From Bryum argenteum (Eukaryota; Streptophyta; Bryopsida; Bryales; Bryaceae), in contig CM073331.1 in NCBI GenBank assembly GCA_037043015.1, forward strand, positions 124,001 through 188,000: 64,000 nt of DNA, in the 5' to 3' direction. The position numbers and the translations under genes were made by a program. A model generated the notes under the pieces. That model made no database searches. It saw only the letters and a list, made by a program, of their open reading frames with translations, and was not told where the DNA came from. The first letter of the stretch is position 1, and each line of letters starts with the position of its first letter. This document shows positions 10,681 through 23,354 of the stretch, piece by piece.

Positions 10681-13023
10681 GGAGTTCTTCTTCTTCAGAA
10701 CACATGTAGAAGAAACGAGGTCATGGGCCAGCTCGTAGCTCATACTTGCAGAGGTCTCCTTTGAGCATCCTAAGTGAGCAAGCTCCGCTTTCTCTGAGAG
10801 GGCAGACTTTGCTCCCTCTGTAAGGGCACCCCTTACAACGACTGCACGTGCTCTCGATAACCACATGAAGGAGAAATGTGAGTCTATGTGGCCACAGTCG
10901 CTCTCGCTTCCCTCCGTGCTCAACTTGGGCGCTTGCTACTTTAAGCCCGGTCTCGGCAAAGGAACCTTCATAATGGAAGCAATTTTGCTAACGTTAATAA
11001 CATAAGGACAAACTCTAGAGAGAATTACAGAATCTTTTAAGAGAGGAAAAACTGGACAAGCGAACCACACACAGCCACCTCACGTTGGGAAATGACCAGA
11101 AACCGGTTTGGAAGGGGCGGATTGGTTTGTTTCTTCTCTCGGCAAGTGAGGTGGCCCAGCAAGCCACTCCCTACTCTTTGTATTTTACTAGTACAATCAT
11201 GGTCATAGAGAGGAGGATTTATAAGCCGCAACACACATGTTTTAGAGAATATACTATCGCGTAGCACTTGGTGGGTATATCTGGTGTAGAATGCCTTCGA
11301 GCGCATTGATGTAGCCATTTTCGTGTCGATAAAATTAAAATATGGAATGTAAAGTGGTGTGTATTAAACACTTCGAATGGCGTCTTGTGTTGAACGCTTC
11401 TAATGGCCCTAACCGTAGTCCTCTTAGAGCCTTGCCAGACTACCGACAGCTCGTTGACCTGTGGTGGCTAGGTTTTTGGCTACGAAGGCTTGGCCAGGTC
11501 AACAACTGCCGGAGCGAGGTATCACACTCCCACGGAGCGGCAGTTTGTGGGCTTCAGAGCTTCGAGCTTCGAGCCAGCTTCGAGCTTTGAGCATGAGTCG
11601 TAAATTGTGCTGACTTGGCCGATGACATGGACCGAAAATGCAGGATTTCCAGGCTCTTCCGCCCGGTAGTTTTCTCTTGCGAGCTGGCAGGACATGTTAC
11701 GTTGCCTCTGCCGAAACTGCCTCTGGTGTGGTACTGCCCCTCTCCTCTCCGCCAATCATTACGGCCGCTGCCTGCTCACTTCCGGTAGTCTGGCGACGCC
11801 CTTATATTCCAATGGAGGCCCCTACCACACTTTGGGCCTCAACGTCACCGTCACAGCCCAATGTGGGTGATGCCCAGGTAAGGATTCTTATAAAATAGGG
11901 CATGGAGCTATATTGGGAGAGGGGGGTGTACCCACCACTGGGGGGTTGGCTTGAATGAGGGGTTTTGGGTCCCCCTTACTATGAGTGGCTAGGCCTTTTC
12001 ATGTCACATGGCTCCATGTCCTCTTGAAGATGCATTGTGGGCTGGGCTTGTCCTTGTCTTCCAACAAACCTCCAATAATCCACCATTTCCTGCCGTGCCA
12101 TTTCTCCTGTCCTGAATACAATACAAAAAACTGCCCTTCTAAACAGTGAAAGCCCATATCGGGGTATTGAATAAAAGAAAATATAATTGCGGGTCCATGC
12201 CCGACTTGCCACAGGGAGTTCTAGAACCCAACTAATACAAGACTAATTGAAAATTGTTGATTGTCTGCCCAAAAGGTGGCTTGGTTGTCCAAATCGGTAG
12301 GAGTTTGGAGATCGCTTGGTAAGTGACCGATGATGTCGTCTGCAAATGCTTGAGCGATGTCTTCGAGAATTCGCTCCAAAATGGTGTCTGCCAAGTTGTC
12401 TACTTCTGCCAACGCAATGTTGGAACCTTGATGGTGGGAGTAACTAGGGTGTCTAATTGGCCTTCTGTTTACCCTCATCTAGATAAAAAACAATTGGACA
12501 TGACCTAATAATTGTTTGCCTGTAATCTATTTCATGTAGCTTCAACCACAAGACCTAGTGCACTTATTTCTTGTGTATCATTCACCCACCATCAAGAAGA
12601 AAACAAGAAGAAAAGAAGGCGTATAGGGCATTGGCAATGCGCAATGCAAACATGTGACTTCCTTTATGCAGTTGTTGATCACCATTGAAAATGGTGCAAG
12701 TATCTTAAGAATTTACTCGCAAAATCATGGCACACCATTGTTGGCTTCATCCTAGTCCTTAAACGTCATGTGTGTTGAAATTCAACATAATGAATGTCAA
12801 GTTGATAATTTGAAGTGCCATATTTTCTTCATTTAAAGTTTGTTTTGGATGAATTCACTTGGATTGGAGAAAGACATGGTATGCATTTCAATACAAGGAG
12901 TTTAGTTTTGAACATTTTTTTCCTTTTTACATTTTTGAAACAATTTCACCATTGCAAGGCTATTATTATTATTTCTCCCAAGAGATTTTTTGACAATTTT
13001 TTTTTTTGGGTACCCGTCTAAGA
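10681..13023. other. Spacer without supported genes
   Basis: It includes a short GAGCTTCGAGCTTCGAG tandem near 11559-11590. Around 12815-13000 it resembles the interior of the family A-like elements at 39.0 and 39.7 kb (shared GGTATGCATTT and TTTCACCATTGCAAGG). Open stretches up to 93 codons lack splice context or recognisable motifs. Confidence 0.4.
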
Positions 13024-13210
13024 GATGCTCTAAAGGGACCTCTATCTAGAGAGATATTTAGAGAGGAACCTCTAAAGAGATATTTAGAGAGGAACCTCTA
13101 GAGAGATATTTAGAGAGGAACCTCTAGAGAGATATTTAGAGAGGAACCTCTAGAGAGATATTTAGGGAGGAACTTTTAGACAGATATTTAGGGAGAAACC
13201 TCTAGAGCAA
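13024..13210. repeat. ~27-base minisatellite
   Basis: Five to seven head-to-tail copies of a unit close to AGAGATATTTAGAGAGGAACC, with CTCTA linkers, run across this block. The later units are more diverged. Confidence 0.85.
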
Positions 13211-13435
13211 TGATCGGGAAAAACCGACGGCTAGTGTATTATCGGTCGATGGATTTAGCTCACTGGTCGGTCCATTTATGAAACCACCAGCTAAAAACCG
13301 ATGAAAATTACAAATGAACTTCTATTCTCAGTATAAAATTAGAAAATTGTCAGAAGAAATTTGTGAAAAACCGATTAGGTGTGGGAAATGCCGGTTATTA
13401 GCCACTAAAAGTCAAAAAAATCCCCGAACCCTGTT

Positions 13436-13615
13436 CTAGAGAGATATTTAGAGAGGCGCTTGGAGGGGCGTGTGGAGGGGAATTTAGAGGGGCGTGTAGG
13501 GGGGCATTTATAGGGGCATGTAGGGGGGCATTTACAGGGGCGTGTAGAGGGGAATTTAGAGGGGCATTTGAAGGGCCGTTTGAAGGGGCATTTAGAGGGG
13601 CGGTTGAAAAAGTGA
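13436..13615. repeat. GGGGC-rich minisatellite
   Basis: Irregular copies of GGGGCATTTAGAGGGGCGTG-type units of about 13-26 bases. They share the ATTTAGAG core with the preceding minisatellite, so the two blocks may be one expanded array interrupted at 13211-13435. Confidence 0.75.
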
Positions 13616-13693
13616 AGGTCGAAGAATGCTGCTCAAAATGAGGCCAAACAACATCCTTTTTCTTCTTGACATTAAGGGGGAGATTATTAAGTA

Positions 13694-13962
13694 TTAACCC
13701 CTAAAGGTCCTTGAAACAAAATTTGTTTAAATTATCAAAAAGAACCTTCTTGTACTTCAGGTGCAAAGAAACTCAATCTAAGCATTGATTAGAAGATCCA
13801 ACCGTAGGATCTTGAAGTTAACTTGACCCTTTTCTCGAATGTCAAATTTGAACCGTTAATTTTTCTCCAATTTTGAGATTATAATGGTCAAAGTTGGCTG
13901 AAGTTTCTCCCAGCGGAAATTCCAAAAAGCGATTTCCGCTTTCTTGGGCCTTTAGGGGTTAA
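13694..13962. mobile_element. Family A TTAA-flanked miniature element
   Basis: TTAA-CCCCTAAAGGTCC at the left and CCCCTAAAGGCCC (reverse complement of the right end) before TTAA at the right match at 12 of 13 bases. The 261-base interior is the same sequence family as the copies at 6442, 26043 and 50932, with GGTTGGATCTTCTAATCAAT on the reverse strand. It has no coding capacity. Confidence 0.78.
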
Positions 13963-14925
13963 ACACAAAAACCAAACAATTTTTGTTTTATTGGGCTGCA
14001 TGAGATTGCTCCCCTTTCCACTGCCGTGAAAATCTAAACTAAAAAAGCAAAATCTGCTACTAAACGACAAAAAAGTGATTGGAGGGATTTGATTGGCCGC
14101 CGTGAAACATTTTAGACCAATGAACGACTAGCAACCCCCATTTTGCTGCAACTTGTATTGATCCAATTTCATTGGTTCCTATTGACCTTCAATGTTTGTC
14201 TCTAGCCCCTTCCCATTGATGGCCATATCATGGAGGGTAGGTGGAATGAATATTGTATTCGCGCCAACCCCAATAACGTTGTTCACAATTACACTCACTA
14301 TTAATTTAGGGTTCTCAAGAAACTAATATTTATCTCAAGAAACTAAAAATATCTCAAAAAACTAAAATATCTAAAGAAACTAAAAACATCTCAAAAAACT
14401 AAAAATATCTCTACATCTAACGTTCTTAGTGTCTAACAATAACATTTTGGATGAAAGGATGAAACTTTGGAGAGCCATAAAAGATCTTCATTTGAAGTCC
14501 ATTTTTGTTGAGTTTGGTCCTAAATCTTATCTAGTTGAGGTGGTGGAATCTACAAACCCATCCAACATGTTCTGAATCTATGGTATGCACTCTAGGGAAG
14601 TCAACTTTTGGTTTAGGAATTTCAATAAATACCAATGAAAAAATAAATTCGGTAAAATAATAATACTTTGTAATCTTGTAATGGCTCATGGCTTAAGTTT
14701 TGACGATCCACACAACTTACAACAAGTCTATCAGTGATATTAAATTATTTTATTGTTCTTAATGCCAATCAAAAGCTCTCAATTTGGGACAAAACCCATG
14801 TATCTACTACATGAAGAAGTTTTTAGCCATGATGAATAAAGAAGGTCCTACATATGGATTTGTTCCTAAGAAATAGCACCAAGATTACATATGATATTAA
14901 TCAATCGGAACTTGGTTGGACATAT
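13963..14925. other. AT-rich spacer
   Basis: It holds short CTCAAGAAACTAAAAATAT tandem units at about 14318-14410, then sequence near 14690 resembling the interior of the 39 kb elements. No gene is seen. Confidence 0.4.
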
Positions 14926-15320
14926 GGGGCGTTTACACACCCTGCTGAGCCTGCTGGGCCCGCGGAGCCTGTTGCATGCTGCAGGCAATTTCGTTTACAC
15001 TGCTCGTGTGCTACAACGCTCCAGACACAATTTCTACTGGCCAACTTTCCGTAGAACCGAGTTTCCATTCTGCTTTTACCAATCGGCTGGCGAGTATCGT
15101 TGACGCGGAGGTGACGATGCAGGATATGGAGGTGAAGGCAGGTGGAAAGACAAAAGCACCAAATGAAATTTTCTTGGATTCTTCCACAGCCTGCTAGGTC
15201 TGCTGCTGCGCACAGTTGCTCCCACGACCTCGGCTACCTGCCAACCACCTAATTCGGAGTCTCATTTCCAAACTGAAAATAGAAACTCCTAGCAGCCTCA
15301 GCAGGGTGTGTAAACGCCCC
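14926..15320. mobile_element. Terminal-inverted-repeat miniature element (395 bp)
   Basis: Perfect 24-base inverted repeats bound the element, beginning GGGGCGTTTACACACCCTGC at both ends, followed by a partly matching GCTGCT stretch. The interior is GC-richer than its surroundings but encodes nothing recognisable. A clear target duplication is not visible (TAT on one side, AAT on the other), so the superfamily is unassigned. Confidence 0.75.
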
Positions 15321-16357
15321 AATAGGCGCCTCTTTCTTATTCGCATATCATCTAATGTGTGAGTCAAATTACCTCAACACTCAACTAGAACAAATGTCGA
15401 CATATATTCTAGCAGACTAGCACCACCCCAAATTCTACATAAATGAATCTTTGATGTTCAAAACTTGATGTTTGAAGCAACATGATTACATCCAATTCAA
15501 AATCCCATTCCTTTTCCCTTTCCCTCATCATTTTATCTTTGAAAGCATTCTTGAAACAATTTTTTTATTAAAGAGAGTAGTACACAGTAATCAATCAATA
15601 TGAGGAAGTGTGTAGTTGAGGAGTTCATTGCACTCTCGCAGTCACTAGTAGAAAATGGTGTCCAAAGTTTGTTTGTAGTTACATCGAGCGGAATTACGTA
15701 GTAGAATTGTTTGTTTTTTTCTATAACTTTGTGTCATTCAATTAATCAATTAATCATTCGAAATTGCAGTTATCATCAAATTTCTCTTGTTTCAATACTA
15801 GTGTATGTTGGTCAACTACGGTGATAAAAATGTATGAAATATTGGTAATTGTGTTGATTGATTTGAGAATACGGAGTTGTAGGAAAAAACAAGTGGTTCT
15901 ATGTAATGTCGGACAAATTTTGACAAGTGCAGACAAACATAGAATAATCTTGACTATTGCAAGACATTGCTCGCTATGTAGAAGCTGCAGCGGGATTAGA
16001 GCATGCTCAGCCCGCTCTATAGGCCGGGGCGTGGAGCCAGGTTTGGAGTGCGAGGAAGCCCACCCCACACAACATCCCTGTAACCGGGTCAAGAGGGTTG
16101 AAGTCTCCTTGATTCTAGCACCCCATAATTCCAAGTCATCCCGTGCCTCCACTCACATTTTAACATTCCCTTCAACCGATGTGCGGAAACAATTTCTAAT
16201 ATAACCCACTTGTCAGAAATGTGATTGGGGGCAAGAATGATGTTATTCCATAATCAACAAACATCTCTGAGCCAGAAAAATGCTGGAATCTTTTTAAAAG
16301 CCTCTATACTAGCAAAACTAGGAGTAGGAAACTCATGCTTAGAAGGAAACTGACAAA
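15321..16357. other. Spacer without supported genes
   Basis: Two overlapping opposite-strand open stretches at 15754-16204 lack splice signals, motifs and neighbours and are not called. A GC-richer island at 15985-16090 is unassigned. Confidence 0.4.
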
Positions 16358-16522
16358 TTAACACGTAATTTGTTATAATGGTATTATTCACTGCTTTTGA
16401 GAAATGTAGGTTTAGCTCGAGTCGAGCTAAATGTATCCACACAGTACATTTGGCTCAACTTAAGCTCAATTATCATCAATTTGATAATCTGAATATTCCC
16501 ATTATAACGAATTACGTGTTAA
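16358..16522. mobile_element. Short hairpin-forming inverted-repeat element
   Basis: TTAACACGTAATTTGTTATA at the left and its near-perfect reverse complement at the right (23 of 24 bases, then a partial match to about 32) enclose a ~100-base centre. The centre has its own palindrome, TTTAGCTCGAGTCGAGCTAAA minus one base. It lies directly upstream of the copia remnant. A miniature transposon is the simplest reading; a hairpin RNA precursor cannot be excluded. Confidence 0.6.
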
Positions 16523-16529
16523 TTTCAAA

Positions 16530-18375
16530 ATGGAAGAGGGTGCATCTATGTCATTGTTTCTGCAAGGATTGAACGAATTTGCTTGCATCGGAGAGATCAT
16601 TGCAGATCCAGAAGTGGAAGAACAGGTTCTTCTCGCACTTCCAGAAAGTTTTAAAGGGCTGGTAAATACACTCATGTATCGTCCTTCGCTACAGAATTAA
16701 CCGCTATTCTCATGCAGGATGATTAGAGAAGAGAGATCCGGGGGAAGAAAAGCGAAGGAGAAGTGTTACTGATCAAAGATGGCAACACGAAGTCCCCAGC
16801 GCAGCGTTTGGAAGGATCGGAAGGTTCGAATCGACCAAAAAAGTCGGAGGAGAGGGCCATTATTGTGGTAGTCGAGACCATTGGATGAGTACTCGCAGCG
16901 TTGCTGAAGAAGAGGAAGACAAACCGGCTTGAGCGCTCGACTGCAAGTTAGACAACTACAGTGAGGATCCTATTTCCGATTCCGAAGAAGAAGAAATTCC
17001 AGAAACTGATCTGGCGGTGAGTGTTACCGAGCTGAACTTGGCCGATCACCACAAGCACTCCTCGATTGAAGACTGGTACATTGACAGCGGAGCTACAAAG
17101 CATGTTACCGGTTAGGAGCGGCCATCGTTCCAAAGTTAGTACAGCAGGAGGAGAGACTCTCCATGTAGAAGGAAATGGTAACGTGGTTATTTTCACGGAC
17201 TCTAGCAAAATAAAGTTTGAAAATGTTCTATACGTCTCAGGAATTAATCACCAAAACTTACTATTCGTTGAATCCATTACTGATAGTCAACCAAACAGAA
17301 TGGTGCTACTTGTGTGGATACTTAGAGAATTTCAGATGCCCAGTTATCGCCAGTTATAGTAGCAGTAGGCCATAGAAATAGAAAAAAACGGCCTTTATCG
17401 TTTCAGACCTCCTGAGCATTGCGGCATCACCCACGCTCCCGAAGTCACGGCAGGACTTGGCCACCCAAGCTTTCGGACTCTAGGCACAATGCCGCAAACG
17501 TCAAAAGTGAATGGACTCCCTCCAATGAGCTACTCACAGCTTCCTGCGCCGGACTGTCCAGCTTGTCATTTTGGCAAGCAGTGCCGTGTCAGGACCCCTG
17601 CAGGAAAATCAGGCTCACTGCAGACAAAGTCGGAAGCTCAACCATTTGCAACGGCCTCTGTAACAAGCACAGGAGTAGCGGCTTCAACAAAGCTCAACGA
17701 GCCTTCAGGACTGCCCCTGGCACTAGTTCATTCTGACATTTGCGGCCCACTGGCAAAACTATCGCCTTGGGGTTCCAGGTACATTCTTACAGCGATAGAT
17801 GAGCAACTTGCATCAGCCCGAAGAGGAACAGTCACCTGATCTCACACTGGGACAAGACTTTGTGCCCATTCCAGACGGTGGAAACTCAGTCAATTTGCCT
17901 CTACATCAGGACCAATCTCACCAATCGCCAGAACTTGTGCATACTTGTCAACGATGCCGGAGCACTGATCAGCCTTCGTCACTGATCGGCCACTACTCGC
18001 TGCAGTCGTGTCCGTCGAGTCCCTTCCAGACTACGAGATCACCATCTCCACACAGCTGATTTAATTTCAGTAACTGGCCTGCCGTCCACTGTTCATGAAG
18101 CTCTCAAACACCCCGGTTGGCGAGAAGCGATGAACAACGAACTCGCGCCGATCCACAAAAATCGCACCTGGGATCCTGTTCCTTTTCCCACGCACAGGAA
18201 AGCCCTTGCAACTAAATGGCTTTTCAAGATTAAGACGAACGTGGATGGAACCTCTGCCAAACTCAAGGCCAGGTTGGTAGCCAAAACAAAGGTATCGATT
18301 ACTGCGAAACGTTCAGGAGGGGTGTTGGAGAAGCCTATCAGTCAAGGATCCTTCTGCCAGCATATCACCGTACAT
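16530..18375 (+). mobile_element. Decayed, internally deleted Ty1/copia retrotransposon
   Basis: Fragments occur in the order gag, protease, integrase, reverse transcriptase, in different frames with stops. About 16560-16680 is a gag-like segment (EEQVLLALPESFKGLVNTL). Near 16860 there is a damaged zinc knuckle (HYCGSRDHW). At about 17074-17115 is the copia protease signature, WYIDSGATKHVTG, followed by a stop. At 17450-17800 is the pre-integrase region (CPACHFGKQC and LVHSDICGP). At 18080-18290 is the start of the copia reverse transcriptase (WREAMNNELAPIHKNRTW, ATKWLFKIK). The integrase core and most of the reverse transcriptase are missing. No long terminal repeats are recognisable. Confidence 0.87.
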
Positions 18376-18493
18376 ACGGTTAGACACAATTAACCGTGTA
18401 CTAGACAAGTATAATTACTTGGAGTTAATCCACTCAGTGGAGTTGATTGCCCACTAGCGATTGCACATATAGCAGTTATGGGTTACTCATCGA

Positions 18494-19484
18494 GGCACCA
18501 CAAGCCTTGGCTTGGTGGTTGGGGCTCATGGCCCCCATTGAGGAGGTCGTGGGTTCCATTCCCCATGCCGGCGTGGTGCTCACCACTGTAGTCCACCCAA
18601 CTATTGTGGGGGGTCCTTGGGCAATGGTAAGCTTGGGGTATCACTTTTTGGACACACTAATTAGGTTATTTTTATTGAAAGCCTCCAAAGTTTGTCTAAT
18701 TTAGTCATTTTAATCAAGTAAAAAGACCCTAAAATAGAAAATAAAATATCATGCACCTCACTGAAATCAAAGTATATATGCCTATAGATTTTCTTTTAGA
18801 TTTTTTATTTTTTTTGGATCCATTCATAGATGAGGGAAAAAGTGTTGAATTTGGGGATTTGCAGGCATTATAGTGCACAATGAATTAATTTTTTTATTAT
18901 TAAATAAATTAATTTGTATTCTATACAAGAAGATGTAGGTCATATTCAAAAATCATATTAAAATAAAAATGGTTGATATTCCATTTGCTTGATTCTATGG
19001 ATTTTAGGTTATTGGGACATGACTTACTTTTTCAACTAAAAAATCAAATAAAATTACTTCAAAATATTTTTTTTAATTTTTAATTTTTTTTCTTGATACA
19101 TTATAAGTATAGACAACTAAAACCACATCTAATGAAGTCTTATTGTATTACAGTTTAAAAATGGATATGCTTGTCACACCAGCATAGAGTGCAATTGTTC
19201 ATAGGACAACCTTTTTGGGTACCCCAACCAGACTATCACCCCCTTGGACCTTGTTGTATGGGTACCTCAAAGTCCTTTGGGGGGATACTATGTCAAGTAT
19301 CCTAAAGGCACTAGTAACTAGGCTAGAAACTAGCGTAGTTATGTGTCCACCCTTGAGAGGGGGAAGTAGTATTGTTCCAATTTCCCCTTGTCCGGTGGCC
19401 ATCGGGATATTAGCATTACGAACGGACACTTCATTCACGCCGGCCCCTTAGAAAGGGACCGGAGTTTCTATCTATCTATCTATC
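18494..19484 (+). mobile_element. tRNA-derived SINE, split by a later insertion
   Basis: The 5' part (18494-18620) has a tRNA-like head with an A-box-like GGCTTGGTGG and a B-box-like GGGTTCCATTCC. The 3' part (19242-19484) ends in TCTATCTATCTATC. The whole is bounded by an 11-base direct repeat, TTACTCATCGA, at 18483-18493 and 19485-19495, the expected target-site duplication. Removing 18621-19241 restores colinearity with the intact copy at 61333-61683. Confidence 0.85.
18621..19241. mobile_element. 621-base AT-rich insertion nested in the SINE
   Basis: It is flanked by CCTTGG at 18615-18620 and 19242-19247, a candidate 6-base target duplication. Near both ends, about 12-20 bases in, there is an inverted TTGGGGTA, giving weak imperfect terminal repeats. 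The interior is very AT-rich without coding capacity. It is probably a non-autonomous DNA element of unknown family. Confidence 0.6.
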
Positions 19485-19495
19485 TTACTCATCGA

Positions 19496-22400
19496 ACAAT
19501 GTATAAGAAGTCCAGAGCCTGACTTCGACAGACATGCTTTCTGATTAAAGTGACTTGATTCTTAACATCTTTCAATCTCGCTGGTAACTCCTATTTCACA
19601 CTCTTTCGCATTCGATCCCCTCCTGAAAATATTCTATTCCCGCGGGCCTCTATTTAGATCACCTGTCCGTTCCACGAGAGCCTCGTTGACTTGTCGAGAA
19701 TTACGCCCTCGCTCACTCACCATGCATGCGCAAAGAATGTTGCTGCTGACTCACTCGTCCCCTGTTGCTTACGTTCACACTGTTCCCGAAGAAGAAGCTC
19801 AGCTTCATACTGCACTAGCTCCTCTATACCCATGCACGATTCACAGAGGGTAAAATACCTCTGGAGGTGCTCTTATCGAGAAGAATTTGAACTGGCGCTA
19901 CGAAGCTGGAGAACTGGTTCTTTGTTTGTTTCGAAGCAATTGTTAATGTTTTGTTAAGTTGAGGATCAATACATCATGAACCGGAGCGAGGGCCTCGATC
20001 GCTCGGCGAAGAGTCGGAGAATTGGTTCAGTCAAGACTAGACTGGGGTCTGATCTATGCTGCGATTGATGATCGATAAGTGCATGCATGCATGCTAGGTT
20101 GGCATTCTATTCTCGTCTTGTTCGTTATGACAAGGTGTATTGGGTGCTGGGATCGAGACGGAGCTCTGATCGATGATCGAGTAGTGCATGTCTGCATGAA
20201 TTCCAAAGTTGTCATTCTTTTTGCGCCTTGGTTGTTCCGACACATGTACTTGTGAACAGTAGCTGAGAATCTGCTATCAAGAAATTGTCGGGGCGAAAAG
20301 TTCCTTCTTTACATTAAGTTCCATCGATGAGAATTCGACGATGACTTCAAAAACCACGGAAAAGGATATATAGAATATTGACAATGGTGTCACTCGGGTA
20401 TTGTGACGCCTCGAAAGTATCTAGATATGGTGCCACTTGACACTACGTGATCCGTTGTCTGTGTGGATACAGTAATTTTCAACTTAGGGTTATCAAGCGA
20501 GAAATCAGAACTTTGAATGAATGAGTCAAAGTAAATAAGCCTGCGACTTTGTAATGGTGATTATAATCAGATAAGAGTGGACTGAATTCCTCGCACGCGG
20601 TCAAGTTGCGGCCGGAAGTGACTGTGTAGTCGCGTCCGATACTTCGACAAGAGTATAGTCAAGGTGGAAAATGATTCGAAAGAATTGGAACATCATCGTC
20701 ATCATGATTCTTCGAAGTGGACTTAGCTGGCTTGTGCTTGATTCCGGACAATACTCAAAACACGTAATCAGATTCCCTTGGAAGCTTGTGCACGCTATCG
20801 ACTGGGTAACGTGAACAGTCCAAAGAGCTGCCTTGTTCTGAGAAGAAACACAGATTGAAGCCGTATTCTATTAGATGCCAAGTTGCAATTTCGAGGTGCT
20901 GGTGACTGCCTGCTTGAAGAAGATTGGTCCTCGAAGACTGGTTCACGAAGTCTTCACGATGCAGTGGAAAGACTGCCGAACATTTCGGAGGCACATCCAA
21001 CCAGCCTTCGAGATACCGAACAATTACAACACTACAATAACGTGAGCTTGTGATTCAATCGTCTCGAGCTAACCTGGTTGCACGACCATGACATTGACAC
21101 ATTCAAGCTGACATATTGCTTTTCTAGTGTTCACCAATACCAGGATGTGGATGTAACTTGCTAACAACCATGCAGTCCCGCATGTAAAAAATTCGGTTCA
21201 ATCAATCGAACTTAATACCTGGGTTGTCGCAAAGATCCAGACACGAGATCCTGTACAGCACACTGAAGTTATACTTTCATTGATCATCCTGTTCATGCAC
21301 CGGGGTCAACCGAAATGGGACGGTATTCAAATTTGTCACATGTAGATTGACTGCTTTCGATATCACCCGGAATCTCTTATATGTTGATGTTATATGTGGA
21401 AAGTAATCAAGGACTCCGGGTGAAATCCCCTTTCGGAATCTTTGGAAGAGTGTGACAGAACGGTAGCAGATGCTGCCTGGCCAGCTGAGTGGCAGAGAAC
21501 TTTAAGGACTCCGTGCTCGAAAACAGGAGTATGATATCGAAATTACTTTCGAAACTACAATTTTCATGATCGCACATGGAAGTTACGGAGCCATTAAAGG
21601 GAAGCAGAACAATGATTACGTCTCAGATTGTTTGGTATATGCTCCGAGGCATTGAATCATTTTGATGAGGTGCCCTCGTTTACCAGTGCCGTGATTTCAT
21701 CCTAGTTTTCCTTCTGGGGAAGTTCTGTAGGTTGATTATAGATGCCTGGGACTTCCGAGCATTACTAGTTGAAATGGCGTGGTTTAACGCCGACGGTCAC
21801 TGGGATAATGTTGCGATATGTTCGACGAAGCACGACAGGAGGGAGCATGAATTATTTACGAAGTTAAGAAAAACAATGAATTCATGCACGAGGCACGATT
21901 CGTGTCGAATGTGAGCAGATATTGCGGTGAAGCGAGCTTCCAGGAACCCATTCACCCAGCTTCCTGGAATCTGATCTACTGCGAATCCTAGAGCCCGGCA
22001 GAGGAGACCGAGTGCAACCTCACCGATGAACCTGGCTCAGGTAGTCTCTCTTTTACTTTTTGAACCAATAGCCTCAGGTGGTTTCGATGTGGCGGTACAA
22101 GCAGTGGTACCAACGCAAGACGGACGGGCACATGAGACCATTTGGGATTCCAGGCTACGAATCCGCGGCCTCAAATATTCATCCACACGGCGTGCCGACG
22201 CCCGCGGGACACCACAAATCTCGGCGATCGATCGACCACCTCTGTCGATGCATGGCAATCTCCGTCGTCCCCGAACTGCACTGCAAATGAGTGATGACTC
22301 AGATCGATAGCAGCCCTGACACTTCTCCACGTTTACGATTTTTAGCATCAACTGTGACTGCGTGGCGCTATTCTGCCCTAAATCAAAGGCAGAAATGAAT

Positions 22401-23354
22401 CGAAGCTCCACACAGCAGGCTCGGAGGCCAATCAAAAGGCGCTCCGCATGTTGCTGCTCAAACGATGGCTGCTGGTCACGAGCCGTGCCTCTTTTGATGC
22501 TACCGCCCCAGAATCTCATTCTTTACGAATTACGATCCTGCTTTCTTTAGCATGCTGTAGCCATTGCTAGGGCGCCCCGTTAACTGATCGAGCAACTGCC
22601 GGAAACGCTCCGTCCAAATCGGGTGATCGATGGAAGCTCCCTTTCGCACTTCCCTGAACGCCGCATGGCATTGAGGCTTGTTGTGATATTTTACATGATA
22701 GGTTATTTAGAAGTACGTCCTTACGTTTTAGCCCACTAAGTGTGACTGCGGCAGTTACAGTTTTCCATGACTCACGTCTTTTCATGACTGAGATCCGCAC
22801 TATTTATGTGCATGTTTTGCCACTGCTTTTTGTATCTTTCCAGTTAAGTAAAGCATGTCTCTTCAAGACGATAACTTGTGTCCTTGATTGAGTGCGTTCA
22901 AGATGCGAAGCATTTTCAGATTCTGAGATTTGCTCCGTTCTAATTTAAAAGTGTGGTTGCAAGATGAGGTTGAGGATCGATCGGAAGCTGCTGAGTCGCC
23001 ATGTGCAACTGTTGATTGCGAATCGCCCGAATTGGGCGATCGCTCGAACTACTTCGGTACTTATTTTCCATTTGTAGGCTCCCTCCGACTTGCAGTTCTT
23101 GTAGCCTCGGTTTTCCCGATTTGAAATTCTCGTCCGTTGTGCATGGATGAAACCATGTGGATGAAAAAGGTGGTCATCACTTTATTTAAATTTTAAGGAA
23201 TAAACATAAACGCCAAAGGAGATAGTATGAAGCAACACATACGACAAATGAAATTGAAGATGATGTGTATCTATCACATTGTGTGTGATTTTGTATCTTC
23301 AGTCTGATCTAGTTAAAACCTGAAGATGAGCAGTTTTAAACCAGTCAAAAACCC
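19496..23354. other. 3.9 kb GC-richer spacer, no supported gene
   Basis: The composition is more balanced than the flanking spacer, but reading frames are broken everywhere; the longest open stretch (22037-22519, minus) is Ser/Arg-rich with no recognisable motif. A ~110-base tandem duplication with GATCGATGATCG-like words lies at 20050-20240. This could be a very old retroelement or a dead gene, but no diagnostic motif survives. Confidence 0.4.

Noticed and set aside
15754..16204. Opposed 132- and 146-codon open frames
   Set aside because: Mutually overlapping, without recognisable domains, introns or promoter context.
22037..22519. 160-codon minus-strand open frame
   Set aside because: No motif, no splice context, Ser/Arg-rich composition typical of antisense noise, and broken surroundings.
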